Shown: positions 44,775 through 56,593, counted from the stretch's first letter. The stretch is DNA of 64,000 nt from Bemisia tabaci (GCF_918797505.1 NC_092797.1:53914157-53978156), one strand, 5' to 3'. Numbers and translations: made by a program. The notes: generated by a model from the sequence alone, not told the origin.

Positions 44775-45340
44775 CGCGCCGCACGGTGGATCGAGTCAGT
44801 AGCGGAGATCCGGCAAAATTTGGAAAATTTAAACGCTTATAACTCCGTTTATACAAAACTTTTGACTGGAGTGGGTTGCCACAAAATTTAGAAAATATCA
44901 TTCCCCGACATTTCCCTGATGTCCCTGACGCATTTGAGTAAAACTCACTGACAATCGAGGATATGACACACGGCCAAAACGATATAATTTGAAACAGCTT
45001 CCAGGTAAAATTTCTTGTTCCAGACGTCAAATCCGTTCTAGAAATCGCATAAAGGTAAATTAACAATTTTTCCCTGAGACTTTCGACATTTTCCCTGATA
45101 TTTCCAGGTTTTTCCTGACTTTTAAAAATTCCCTGACATTTCCCCGTTTTCCCGGTATTCTCTGACTGTGGCAACCCTGTTTTGAGGGTCTAAAAGTAGT
45201 TTCGTTGGTTTCCTCGTAAATTTTCTACTTAAAGCACTCCTTAAAATTTAAAATGTGACAAAATAACCATCAAAATTTGCAATTTTAGTCAAACATTTTA
45301 TGACAGACCACTCTAATAGACTCGATACACTGTGCGCCGC
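44775..45340. mobile_element. 'GCGCCGCACAGTGGATCGAG' family element split by a 6-bp-TSD element
   Basis: CGCGCCGCACGGTGGATCGA and CTCGATACACTGTGCGCCGC ends. The normal interior (TACAAAACTTTTGAGGGTCT) is broken by 44876-45179. Confidence 0.8.
44876..45179. mobile_element. CAGGGTTGCCACAG family element nested, 6-bp target duplication
   Basis: Left GGGTTGCCACAAAATTTAGA (slightly altered terminus CTGGAGTG), right CTGTGGCAACCCTG. Duplications TTTTGA at 44870-44875 and 45180-45185. 304 bp. Confidence 0.85.
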
Positions 45341-45756
45341 TCGTTAAAAATTCTCGGCGTCGCGCGCGCGTGTCCGTCGAAATCCTTCCGCTTTCCCACG
45401 CTTTCCACGACCGGAGACGAAAATTCCCCCCGTGAAAAATTTCTCGATTTTCAACTTATCAATCAACTGCTTCCGCACAGGATTTGACATAATTTCAGAC
45501 CTTATATTACCTACCATATCTACTGCGTTAATCTCAGGACTCGAATGCTGTGATCAGACTACGTATGAATAGGAAGAATATGAAGATGTCGGTAATTATG
45601 GAGCTCTTGGGGCCAAAAAAGAAGCCAGCCTATGAACTTTAATTGTCCAGAATGATTTATCATCACAATTTATTGATACGACTTGTTGTTTGTAAAGCAC
45701 GGATATTTCAAAGCTTTTGCATATACTAACTGATTCTTGCGAAAAGCCGCCCAGTA

Positions 45757-45993
45757 CAGGATTGCCACAGAATTTGGCAGATGAAATTCCCTGACAATTT
45801 AAGATATTCCAGATGGTTGAAAAGACATGATTTGAAATATTTTTCAAGCAAAATTTGTTGTTCAAAACGTCAAATCCATTCTAAAGAGCAAATAAAGGAG
45901 AATTATCAATTTTTCCCTGACATTTTCATCATTTTCCCTGACTTTTAAAAATTCTCTGACATTTCCCGGTATTTTCTGACTGTGACAACCCTG
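45757..45993. mobile_element. CAGGGTTGCCACAG family element with 6-bp target duplication
   Basis: Ends CAGGATTGCCACAG and CTGTGACAACCCTG. Duplications CCAGTA at 45751-45756 and 45994-45999. 237 bp. Confidence 0.85.
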
Positions 45994-46225
45994 CCAGTAG
46001 TTAAAATTCTTGGCAATTTCATAGGCGAATCTAGACACTTTGAACGGGGGGGGGGGAGGGGGTGCCAGAAAATTTTCAAACTTTCACAGCATCCAATACG
46101 CAGTCCAAGACAGTTAGTAATGAGTGATTACCGAATAACTAAACGTCCTTCCTTCTTCCGTTTTCCATCCCTTCCTTCTTTCTTTCTTTCATCCCTTTTC
46201 TTCCTCCTTATTTTTGGGCTAACAT

Positions 46226-46478
46226 GGGGGGGGGGGGGTTACGCTCCTTGCGTCCCCTCTTAAATCCGCCTATGAGCCATTTTGCTTAAATACTGTAATC
46301 TGAAGATTGACAGCGGGATTTCTTTATGACGTTTTTCGTATTTGAGGGTTGACTGCCCCATATTTTGCCATGTCTGTACCCTCCCCATATAGATACCCCA
46401 GTCTCAATGTCTCATCCTGGATGTCGATTGAAAGTGCGAAGCTCAAGAGTGGAGTGCCGAAGGAGGGGGGGGGGGGGG
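46226..46478 (+). repeat. G-run hotspot (13- and 14-G runs)
   Basis: G runs at 46226-46238 and 46465-46478, with another 11-G run at 46046-46056. Nothing coding is supported between them. Confidence 0.8.
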
Positions 46479-46849
46479 CACGGATTAAGCAAGCTCGAGT
46501 CGGGGGCACGCGGCCGGGGCAGCAGGGGGCATTGCTCCCCGCACCCTCCAAGTCAATCGCTGAGTGAAAGTGATCCTGGCGGCCGATCTGGTCCAGGCCG
46601 CCGGCGCGGCGCAACCGGTTGCTTCCCGCCAATCGCCAACGTGAGCGATCCTCTCAACTTTTGCCGCTCGCTCCCGCCAATATTTGGCGCCATCATTCCA
46701 AGCCTGGGGATTTCTCCCCAAATCTAGGAGGTTTTCACCATTTCCACGGATCTAGGGATTTTTTTAGAAAATCTAGGGCTTTAGTCTTTTAAAAGGTCAA
46801 AGTGAGTAGAAAACGGCTCTTCTCACCTCTATTTCAGCTTGGACTCGAC

Positions 46850-47003
46850 CGAGAGCGTGAATGATCGATTTCGATATTTTCTCATTTGAGGCTGTGCTAA
46901 AGAATCGATTATTAAGGTGTTCGTTTCGAACACCCTCTCCATCGAGCCTTTTCCATAGGTTCATGACAGATCGATCGATACATCGCTAAGCACGCCACGC
47001 CAC
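46850..47003. mobile_element. 'CAGTGGCGTGGC' family element
   Basis: GAGCGTGAATGATCGATTTC at left, ATACATCGCTAAGCACGCCA at right, and palindrome GGTGTTCGTTTCGAACACC in the centre. Confidence 0.65.
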
Positions 47004-47212
47004 AGCTTGATGAAACGATGTACATGAAACATATTTGTACATGAAACAATTTTCGGGACAATTATTTCGGCCACCTTGGGTCAAATAATTGGAAAGTAAG
47101 TTTTCTGCTGAGGGGAAACTTCTGTAGAATTTCAAAGAAACACACGGCGACAAATATCCATGGATTTTAAAATCACCCGACGCGACGTTGCAAGTTTTCA
47201 GAAAAATGATTC

Positions 47213-47353
47213 GGCCACATATTGCAATTTAGAACTTAAATTTCTGGCTCAGTTTGGAGACAAAATATGCATCATTAGTTGCCCTATGCACAAAGATGTG
47301 TTTTTACGGATGAGCCAGGCATTGCAGTTCCTAATGATCGCAAAATGCAGTCA
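47213..47353. mobile_element. 'GGATTACATTTTGCAA' family element
   Basis: GGCCACATATTGCAATTTAG, CTATGCACAAAGATGTGTTT and ATGAGCCAGGCATTGCAGTT then CAAAATGCAGTC. Confidence 0.65.
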
Positions 47354-47749
47354 TATTGTTTCTTTACTTGAAAAAAAGAGGGCATAGAAATACTACAAAT
47401 CCAAAAGTTTTTGACGGATCAAACCAATGACGATATAAGACTAGAAATTGATGGAAAAGAGGACGATTTCGCAGCATCCTGCGGCATGGCATTTCGCCAC
47501 GCTCCTCTGGTAGGACGCGATCAGCGATCGCTGAGTCTTTCGCAACTCGGACGCACCCAATGGCACACGCACCTCTTCCGGTAGATAACCTCTCGCCTCT
47601 CGGCCACCTTTCACGTTATCTCCGCGCCGCCGCCATTTCAAGTAATTCCGAGCAGACCTCTTTACCGAAGGCTAAATTTTTGCACGCCAAAGCTGGATGC
47701 GGCACTGTGGGAAGTTCCCAGAATCTAGTAAAATGTGTGGTTGACTGGA

Positions 47750-48115
47750 GACCATTGGATCGAGAGCAAGCCTCTTAATTTCAGCGGACTTCCTTTTGAT
47801 TCAAACAAAAATGAAGGGCTGAGTGCAAATAGGACATTTCTTGGTTGCAGTGTTTCAAACTTTTAACTAACGTTTCACCCACTATAATTGAAGCAAATGT
47901 ATGTAATTTGCTGTAACTTTTACAGAATATTGTTCACGATTTCACAGTGCTAAAAATATAAAATTTCAGAAAATTGACCAAATGGTTTCGCTCTTCAAAA
48001 TAAAAATTAGCACTGGGGATTCTGAAACACCGCGACCAAGAAATGCCCTTTTTGCACCCAACGCCTCAAATCCGATTGAATCAAGAGTATTTTTTCTTGT
48101 CGACTTTTTTAAGAG
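47750..48115. mobile_element. 'CACTGGAAAAAA' family fragment split by another inverted-repeat element
   Basis: AGCCTCTTAATTTCAGCGGA before and CTCAAATCCGATTGAATCAA after belong to one copy. Between them (about 47817-48065) is an element with arms GAGTGCAAATAGGACATTTC / GAAATGCCCTTTTTGCACCC and TTGCAGTGTTTCA / TGAAACACCGCGA. Confidence 0.7.
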
Positions 48116-48594
48116 AGTGTAGAAAGTATTCGGCCACAAAAACTAAAATTTAAATTTTTTGACTTGAATTGACCGAAAACACCCTGGTGCACTACTATCC
48201 TTCTCCATGTGTATGTTCATCAATTAATATATGTGCAGAGGAATGAGAGAGACGGAGGGAAGAACAAATCAGTGGCAAAAACTAGAGATGAATGCGAGGG
48301 ACAAAGATTTTACTGCGCAGTTGGAGTAGGCGGATGATGGAGGACGATCTAGATACGACTGATCACTGAGCCTCAGTGAGTGGCGCATTTACAAATCGTA
48401 GTTGGCCAATTTCGCAAGAAGCCCAGGTGTTTCCGCCGAATCAAGGACCTCGCACAAATATCTTCACGACATGCGTTCCACCATAGAAAGCTACCCAACT
48501 TTTACGACTCGAATTTCGCGTTGCCTGGAAAAAGGACTGGAAGTTGGTACATCAAATACCAGGGCAAATTTTGGCAAATCTACTATATACTGCC

Positions 48595-48835
48595 GTGCTA
48601 AGGAAAAACGCCGCACGAGCCTCCAGGCGTTGCCATATTTCCTTCAATGAGAAACGAATTTGCCGGGAAAATTCTGAATGTCTGTCCTCCAATTGTCAGG
48701 CAATTTTGTTCACAATTTAATCAAAAACATCTGAAAATTTCAAGAAAATATGTCTATAACTTTCCTCAAAAATGTATGTTTTATCGAAGGAAATTGGCGA
48801 CAGCAGGATGCTCATACGCCGTTCTTCCTTAGCAC
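48595..48835. mobile_element. 'GCTAAGGAAAAACGCCGT' family element, complete
   Basis: GTGCTAAGGAAAAACGCCGC and ACGCCGTTCTTCCTTAGCAC ends. It abuts directly a left fragment of the CAGTGGCGTGGC family (48836-48930). Confidence 0.8.
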
Positions 48836-49883
48836 CAGTGACGAGGCGTCAATGATCGATTATCGATATCTTCCCATCTCAAGCAATGGTCAAGAATCGA
48901 TTACTAAGATACGACGGCCTTTAGAAACCCTGTTTTCGGTCGAAATTTTGAACAACTTCCTTAAAAATTAGGTAGTGCGAAGAATTTCAATCGAGATTGC
49001 CCAAATACAAGGACGGGCCGTGATGTAGCCTTGTGAACTGTTCAACACGGCGACAGCGCCCTGCTCTCGTCATAAACCCAATATGACGTCACCACGGCAA
49101 CGACCCACTGAGCAGACCGTGAAATGCACCTGGTGCGCCATCGCCAAATTGAAAGGAAAAATCGGCACTTAACGCACGGAAATTCGAAAAATCGATCGAC
49201 GTTTTGCGATTTGACAATTGGTTCGTGGTGCTATAGCTGTAAAAAAGAGTGGAATTGCCGTTCTCACGCGGATCGACGTATTTTACATTGTGTACGGGGA
49301 AGGATTGAGAGAATTTAGGCAACAGTGACTCGAGATTTTTAGAATAACGGACTCGGTACACAAAAAGATTGAATGATTATGACCTCGATTCCCGAAAATA
49401 GTTTAACCGCTAGAGGCTATATTTATCTCAATATTTTTAAGACTGTTTTGCGGTGGGTAAGTTAAAATCAGATCAAATGCCTTCACAATCTTTTGCTCTT
49501 CATCTTCAATGCGTCATTTTATCGCTGGGAAAACAGGAGAAATAAATACGAAATAGAACAAATAAAATGAATTCAATACAATTGAAGGGAAAATTTTGGA
49601 ACATTATAATGGAGAAATTAGTCTGATATCGCCACTGATTTTGTGCTGGAACGCAAGGAGGAAAATCAAACGTGTTTTCGGTATTTTTCTCACGTTATTA
49701 AAAATTTATACTTCATTTCCTCGATTTCTGTCTTTCCGCTTCAACAATTAATTTGCATCGTTTTCTTCCGCATCTTTATCAATTCTGCTCTGTACCGAAG
49801 TATGTGATCAAAGAAAAATAAGCAAATTCTATACAAACTTCTGCTTTTGGCGATAAATTATGAAATTTCCTTGCAATTTTCAA

Positions 49884-50093
49884 CACTGGAAAAAAAAGAT
49901 GAGATTCAGACTCTTAATAAAATTGACAAGAAAAAATACTTCAACCGGATTTTGCCTTGAATCGAATAGCCAAGCCTCTTGATTTAAGCGGATTTCCTTT
50001 TGATTCCAGCAAAACTCCGATTGAATCAATAGTTTTGTTCTTGTCAATGTTATTAAGAGTCTGAACTCTAGATCCAAGCGACTTTTTTTCCAG
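49884..50093. mobile_element. 'CACTGGAAAAAA' family element, uninterrupted
   Basis: CACTGGAAAAAAAAGATGAG and CGACTTTTTTTCCAG ends; arms CAGACTCTTAATAAAATTGA and CAATGTTATTAAGAGTCTGA. 210 bp. Confidence 0.8.
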
Positions 50094-50483
50094 AGAATCT
50101 ACAAAAGCCAAAACGTTTGACGCTGCTGCGTTTTCAATTCTAAGGAACCTAGAATGCGTGAAAATGAGAGTAAAATACTTCGTGTCCGCGCACTGTGGAT
50201 GTTAATTTTCTCGAGTCAGTGAAAGCACTGGAAGCATCCTTGACGCCGAGACGAGCGACCCGACGCCGAGGAAAAACGGAGCTGCAAAAAAATTATCTTC
50301 GCCGATTTGACTGGGAAAAATCCACGCTCATCACTCGGTTTTTTCCACTGAATTTCCATTAACTTGGACCTGGCCAGGAGAAAAAAAAACATATGATGAA
50401 CACCGGCCCTCCGTGAGCTATATTTATAGCTGACCCTTAATCACATCTTATTTCGAGAGGGTTATAAATATGGTTTAGATTGG

Positions 50484-50875
50484 AATACATTTTGCAATTA
50501 GCGAAACTACAATTTCTGGCTCAGTTTAGAAAAAATACGTTTGTGCCATTAGTGTCCTTAAACTGAAAAAATTTAATGCACTCACGTTTCATAAAGTATG
50601 GGTAGAAGCCACATACAGACTGGAAAAAATTTGATGCCGACCTAGAGGTAGAGTCTGTCTTGGTATGTACAAACATTACATACGAAGAGTATGGACTTAG
50701 AATCCATACCGTATGAAAAGTAAGTATGCTTTCCCATACAAAACATGTTTTCGGCACATCTCTGCCCTAGTCGTGAAAGCCGAACCGTGTGTGCAAGTAG
50801 TTCATACCTCAGATTTTCCGAGCAGTATGGACTCTCACCACATAACCATTTTTTTTCAGTGTACCTTTTACACAG
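50484..50875. mobile_element. 'GGATTACATTTTGCAA' family left half followed by inserted sequence
   Basis: GGAATACATTTTGCAATTAG to CCATTAGTG is the left half. It is then broken by sequence starting AACTGAAAAAATTTAATGCA and ending TTTTTTTTCAGTGTA. The right half is not recognised. Confidence 0.5.
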
Positions 50876-51073
50876 CAGGGGAGCTTTAGTTCTGTAAAAT
50901 ACATATATTGCTTGTTAAGAGGACTTTATTATAGTCCTTCCATGAACGGAAGTGAGAACTTTTCGCGGGAGGGGGGCAGAAAGGGCACCTCAACAAAGAT
51001 GGTCTACTGGACTCTCCTAACTGCCGAGGAGGGTTCGGGTTCATTATAAAGCATCAGTCGTTTCAGGATCAAT

Positions 51074-51210
51074 TGGACTAAATTTTGCAATTTGGAACTA
51101 TAAATTCTAGCCTGGTTTAAAAACAACGTATGCCATTAGTTTCCCTATGCACATAAGTGTTTTTCCAGAGGAGCCAGAATTTATAGTTCCAAATTGCAAA
51201 ATGCAGTCCA
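51074..51210. mobile_element. 'GGATTACATTTTGCAA' family element, well preserved
   Basis: TGGACTAAATTTTGCAATTT and AAATTGCAAAATGCAGTCCA ends; arms share GGAACTATAAATTCT and its mirror. Confidence 0.8.
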
Positions 51211-51298
51211 ATTTGCGTTGTTCTCGCGGAACCACGTACGATTTCTAGGATGAAACATACGCCACGCACTTATTTAGCAGAGTCCCTCATATTTCTTA

Positions 51299-51539
51299 CA
51301 CTGGGAAAAAACAAAACAAATTGGATCTAGAGTCCAGACTCTTGAAAACATTGACGAGAAAAAATACTCTCGATTCAATCAGATTTAAGCTTAAATCTTG
51401 ACCCAAGCCTCTTAATTTGAGCGGATTTCCTTTTGATTTAAGCTTAAATTTGATTGAATCTAGAGTCCTTTTTCTTGTCAATGTTTTCAAGAGTCTGGAC
51501 TCTAGATCCAATGTGTGGTTTTTTTTTTTTTTTCCAGTG
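51299..51539. mobile_element. 'CACTGGAAAAAA' family element with TA target site
   Basis: CACTGGGAAAAAACAAAACA and TTTTTTTCCAGTG ends, flanked by TA (51297-51298, 51540-51541). Arms GAGTCCAGACTCTTGAAAAC and mirror. A TA duplication points to a Tc1/mariner-type mobiliser. Confidence 0.8.
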
Positions 51540-51744
51540 TAGGAGAGACCAAGTAGATTTCTAAGGGGAACATCCCCCAGCCCCTCCCCATGATTCAAAC
51601 CAAGAGCTTCATTATGAAAGTATACTACACGAGGGCCTACTTTTTTTTAGAAAAAACTCATGGACTCGCGACTCCGAAACGCGGTGCTGGCTACCAGAAT
51701 CCGCGATGGCGAAAGTCGGCGAATCCGCTTCATCTCGCCGCTCC

Positions 51745-51845
51745 TCCGACGTAAGAGCGTATCTCGATTCCGACATGAGCCCCGGTCTCCGTATAACTCA
51801 GTGCTTTCCTGGGCTCATACGAAGATACGGATACGTCCTTACGTC
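51745..51845. mobile_element. 'TGGACGTATTT' family, diverged copy
   Basis: GACGTAAGAGCGTATCTCGA and GATACGGATACGTCCTTACG ends with CATGAGCCC / GGGCTCATAC inside. Confidence 0.6.
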
Positions 51846-51994
51846 AAAGGAGCGTCGATCTCGGACGAGTGTCTACGTGACCCGCGCGGCGTGCGACCTG
51901 GCATCGGAGGGGTGGGCGGTGGGCCGTAGCCACGTTGCCGGGTGGGCGGGCATCCCCCGGGGGAGGGGGACGGGGGTTCCCGGAGGGCCTCAAC

Positions 51995-52306
51995 TAGAGT
52001 CCCTTTATACTGAGAGTCAAGACAATTTGAATCCATTTCTGATTGGTTCCCGTATTTTAGGCCTCCACAGTGTCACAAACGGGAATAAAGATTACACTTT
52101 CACCAATTGCAAAGATTATAATCTGGAATGGACCAGGGAATGACGGGTTCGGCAAGGAACAAACGGAATGAGAGGAGGAACGGAGAAAGGCATTTGAGAA
52201 TGGGCCGATCAAAGATTACGAAAAACGTTCAATTTCGGTAATCTTTATTCCCGTATGTGACATCCATGAGCCGAATTGTCTTGACTCTCAGTATAAAGCG
52301 ACTCTA
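51995..52306. mobile_element. hAT-like non-autonomous element, 312 bp, 8-bp target duplication
   Basis: Ends TAGAGTCCCTTTATACTGAG and CTCAGTATAAAGCGACTCTA, flanked by exact GCCTCAAC (51987-51994, 52307-52314). Inner arms ACGGGAATAAAGATTAC / GTAATCTTTATTCCCGT. The near-identical arms suggest a fairly recent insertion. The open frame at 51706-52143 crosses it and is not a gene. Confidence 0.85.
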
Positions 52307-52537
52307 GCCTCAACGTAATAATAAAGCGGGCGAGTTTTTTCCGCTCGACGGTGCAACGATGTCGGTGTCGGTGGTCGGTGCGGCAAACGACGACATCCGA
52401 CGGATCGCGCCATCCAGATCCGCGAAGCAGCCAATCACCGCGCTCCCCGCGCGCCGCGAGTCGAGGAGTCGTTGACTGCTAATCCCTCATGCCCCGCCAA
52501 TCAAGGTTGCCGCTTCTTCATTCCTCCAGCGCAATAG

Positions 52538-52811
52538 CAGGGTGTCTAGTATTTTTTTAATTTTGAAAAATCCTGATATTTTCCTGATTTTTCCTGATAT
52601 TTTATAAAAAATTCCTGATTTTTTCACTTTGAAAATTCCTGATATTTTCCTGATTTTTCTCGACTCCTGGCACGGTAGGCAAATAGCAGTAAGACTTTCT
52701 CCGCTGAGATTTGCGTGAGAAAAATTCCTGATAAAACATCCGATTCTCCGATTTTCCTGATCGGCCAAAATTCCTGTTATTTTCCGGTTTTTCCTGATGC
52801 TAGACACCCTG
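52538..52811. mobile_element. Inverted-repeat element, ends CAGGGTGTCTAG, 5-bp flanking duplication
   Basis: CAGGGTGTCTAGTATTTTTT and TGATGCTAGACACCCTG ends; AATAG on both sides. Interior made of reiterated TTCCTGATATTTTCCTGATT, a composition parallel to the CAGGGTTGCCACAG family. Confidence 0.75.
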
Positions 52812-53444
52812 AATAGATCGTATTCGATACATCAAATAGGGGAGATTGTATCGATACCGATTGGTTCGACACGTGAACATAGCCTCAAAAGTCAATTTAG
52901 AAATCTGAGGGAATGGGTCTTTTAAGATAGATTTTGTATTTTTTTGAGTACCAAAATGGCAATGAAAAGTGAAATTGTTGGGGATTTTCTCATCCTTATA
53001 TAGCTTTTCCAACGTTAGTTCAAATATTCCTGTATGAGGTTATAATCTCTACGTTAAGCTCGTGTCTATAGATGGCTGTAGATTCCTAAACTGGAATAGA
53101 AGCCGAATAAACTGCAAAAATAATTGTTTGAGGTTATTTTTTATTGTTTTGGAATGAGCTTCCGCAAAGACTAATTGCAAATTTGGCAGTTACGCATTTT
53201 TGCTCAACCCTAACTGGAGCGATGCTAACCTGAGCAAAGTTTATACTTTCGTTTAAATTGAACGCGATATTTCGGTGGACCCGTCATAATAACAGGTTCA
53301 CAGAATGTTACATTTTAGAGTATAAATGAAATTCAGAGCAGAGAAAGATTAGATTAGTTCAAATGACTTAAATCCGGAGTCACTTCAGTCAGCTTCCATC
53401 CATAAAATTCAGCAGTGTCCGCGGTGAGAGCTAAAAACCTTCGA

Positions 53445-53614
53445 CGTCTGACAGTAGCGAGGGGTGAATGCTCGATTATCGGCAGTTCCCTATTTGAAGC
53501 TATGATAAAAGATCGATTATTAAGAAGTTCGTTGCGTTTGCCCTGTTTATCGATCATTTTCCATAGGTTTAAATGGCAGATCAATCGACATATCGCAAAG
53601 CACGCAACGCCACT
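53445..53614. mobile_element. 'CAGTGGCGTGGC' family element
   Basis: GTAGCGAGGGGTGAATGCTC at left, ACATATCGCAAAGCACGCAA at right. Confidence 0.65.
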
Positions 53615-53758
53615 ATCTCGCCGTCACCGTTTTTGTTAAATACTATTAGAGCGCTTTTTCCTCATTACGGACTCTTTTATCGATGAACTTTTATCTGCAG
53701 GCAAGGCCTCCATGTCGATTCTGAATTACGCAATAATTACAAGTCGAATCTTGCGCGC

Positions 53759-53784
53759 AAAAAAAAAAAAAAAAAAAAAAAAAA
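53759..53784 (+). repeat. Poly(A) tract
   Basis: About 26 A. Confidence 0.9.
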
Positions 53785-54000
53785 TTCATGCGCGAAAAAA
53801 CAAGAGCGCAGAAATAACAATCTGAGCACTGAGACACAACAAACGGTATTTTGTTTGACTTTTTTCGCTAACCAACGGAATACAGTCAACAACAGTACAA
53901 CCACCTTCTCACAGTCCGTCTACGATCGAGTAACTAATGCGAAAAGTTTGGGAGCCACTCGTGCGACAGTTAGAATGGCATTGAAGAAACCATGTTGTCT

Positions 54001-54239
54001 AATTATTGATATTGATAGACGAAGAAGACGAAAGGCAAATGGAGCGCGGTCTTATTGGTGGAAGCGATTGGTTGCAATGAAAACGAGTGGACTAAGTGAG
54101 GGATCTCTTATGAGTTACCGTTACCCATTCTATTACTTACATCCTTCGTCTACTGCAACCACTTGATTCCATCAATAGGATTGCTCCATTTTCTTTTTCT
54201 AATTTTTGTCTATTACTTTGTCGATTAATTTCAATAATC
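54001..54239. mobile_element. 'GATTATTGAAACTGATCGAC' family element
   Basis: AATTATTGATATTGATAGAC at left and TTTGTCGATTAATTTCAATA at right; GTCTTATTGGTGGAAGCGAT and a mirror inside. Confidence 0.65.
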
Positions 54240-54630
54240 ATCCCGAAGATCAGGTTTAAGGAGAGGCAGGAGGAGGAAAGAAGGTAAGGAAAAAGAGGAA
54301 ACACAAGCAATAACCTGATTTTGGATCCTCTCAACGCAAGGCAAGGGTGTCTCTAAAACTGACTGACAAAAAAAAAGTACTTTTCCAGTACTTTTTCAGT
54401 GCCTTTCCGAAAAATTCAGTAAGACATAAGCAGAAAAAAATCAGTACTCTTTCTGTACCTTTAAGTTGATTGTTCATTAGAGATCGTTTTATTTCGCTAT
54501 ATTCCTTGTTGCTTGATTATTTTTAATTTTTCTATTAGAATTATCCATTCGCTAAATGCAATCCTAACTTGGGCACACTTAAACTATGCGGTCAAAACTG
54601 CAATAGCGGCGAAGAAAAACCGACAAGGCC

Positions 54631-55297
54631 AGCGTAAAGGCTACTTCGATAATAATCTTCCATCGCAATGCTAAGGCGCAATGATACAACTATACGTACT
54701 CTCCGGAATGCGTGAGGTATCACGCCACAATTGAAGGCGTTTTCGAAACGCCAACTTTTCATGTCGGGATCCTCGTCTCGCATAAATAGGATGTCAATTA
54801 AAACTGGCTGGCAAATATTAAGTATTTTTCAGTAGGTTTTCAGTACATTTCTAATACATTCAGTAACTCATATCTCAGCGGAAAAATTAGTACCTTTTGG
54901 TACGGGCAGCGTAAAGGCTACTTCGATAATAATCTTCCATCGCAATGCTAAGGCGCAATGATACAACTATACGTACTCTCCGGAACGCGTGAGGTATCAC
55001 GCAACAATTGAAGGCGTTTTCGAAACGCCAACTTTCCATGTCGGGTTCCTCGTGTCGCATAAATAGGGTGTCAATATAAACTGGCTGACAAATATTAAGA
55101 ATTTTTCAGTAGTTAATTAGGTATTCAGTACCTTCCAACCTCATACCTCAGCAGAAAAATTCAGTGCCTTTTTGGTACGGCCAGCGTAAAGGCTACTTCA
55201 ATAATTATCTTCCATCGCGATGCTAAGGCGCAATGATACAACTATTCGCACTCTTTGGAATGAGTGAGGTATCACGCCACAATTGAAGGCGTTTTCA
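54631..55297 (+). repeat. Tandem array, 275-277-bp units, about 2.4 copies plus a left partial
   Basis: AGCGTAAAGGCTACTTCGAT begins units at 54631, 54908 and 55183 (the third stops near 55297). Each has AATGATACAACTATACGTAC, GGTATCACGC and AATTGAAGGCGTTTTC, then CAGTACCTTT-type spacer; a spacer-only fragment precedes (54357-54466). Confidence 0.88.
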
Positions 55298-55559
55298 GAT
55301 TCGGATTCAACAACCCAAAAAACATAAAGTAAGAAAGCAAAACAGCTGTGTACCCGAAATTCCAGGTAGCCTCTTTTTTAGCTACCAGTCGCCTGGACTA
55401 AACATTTCACGGTTGAAAAAAATATCTTAGCTCTTCCAAGCCATCCCGACTTTTCATACTGAAAGTTCCCACAAGGAATATGACTATGGCTCTCATAGCT
55501 TCATTCCTGTCGCGGGGGAAAAAATCACGCAATTCACATCGTCGTCCGGATCTTACAAA

Positions 55560-55720
55560 AAATAACTTTTACTTCACAGACGTCACGTCAAAGTGTGACC
55601 TTGTAGCTTAATTTCATGGGGGTGGGTTCTCCGGAACCACGGAAGAGGGCGCGCATGACGCATGACGTCACGTCACGGGGCGGAGGGGGTGACGTACGCG
55701 GTAGGTCACGGGCTGGCGGA
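55560..55720. promoter_or_regulatory. Cluster of CRE-like TGACG/CGTCA motifs
   Basis: GACGTCACGTCA, TGACGCATGACGTCACGTCA and GTGACGTACG occur within about 140 bp of GC-rich sequence. This could be a regulatory element; no adjacent gene is visible, and chance in GC-rich repeats is possible. Confidence 0.2.
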
Positions 55721-56593
55721 GCGGGAAAGGGGAAGGGGGGGGTGATATTTCGTCATCGAGTGCTGTGGGCCCGGAGTGGTCGGTCTTCTGCGTCGAACTT
55801 TGAATTCCTGCGCCGTTTTCGGCTGCTTTTCGCGCTCCGCTGCGCCATGAACTCGGCGCGTAAACACGTACCCACCCATAAAAACAGCTGATTTATCTAC
55901 GTTGCGGTGAGATTTTACTACGACGTCCCGCACACTCTGAAATTCGGATGTCGTGAGAACACGGACTCGATGTTTTCATGAAAAGCGTTGACATTGACAG
56001 ACACACCGTGCTTCAGGCGATAGCTCATTATTTTCCGGACGAAAGGACATAACTTCATCGTTGTCATCGTTAACTTTCATCATAGGCAAACGTAAAGACG
56101 TTTCTACTCGCTGCTTACGTATTTTTCCGGAGCCCTATCAGCCATTTTTAACTGAAGATTTTACTAATTATTCTTTAATTACTAATTGCTGAAACTAACG
56201 AAATTATTGACAGGAACTACACAGTCGTACATGTGTAAAAAATTGAGTTATTTAATTTAGGTCAGTTTTGCGACTGTGAAATGGACGATTTCTGCCAAAC
56301 GGAACTATAAGCATTATGAAAAGCAATTAATTACTGAAAAATATACTCACAAACGAAGTTTGACTGAGAAAACTAAGAGGGTTGTGAGCTCACCTGAAAC
56401 AGAGAAATTAACAAATTAAATTATTAACGGGGTTGATTGACGTGACAACGATTTACAGCTTGAAAATATATAAACAAATGAAATAAATTATAACACAAAA
56501 TACTGCATTCTCTGAATCATTGGAATTTCCAAAATTTTTCCGACGTTTACGCGTCTCCCGCGGATCTCTCGCAACTTCAAAAGGATATAGTTT

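Noticed and set aside
46324..46727. Frames of 102-120 aa on both strands
   Set aside because: Pro/Gly/Arg-rich products of GC-rich sequence and a 14-G run; low-complexity, no motif.
51706..52143. 145-aa frame
   Set aside because: It crosses the boundary of a hAT-like insertion with a clear target duplication.
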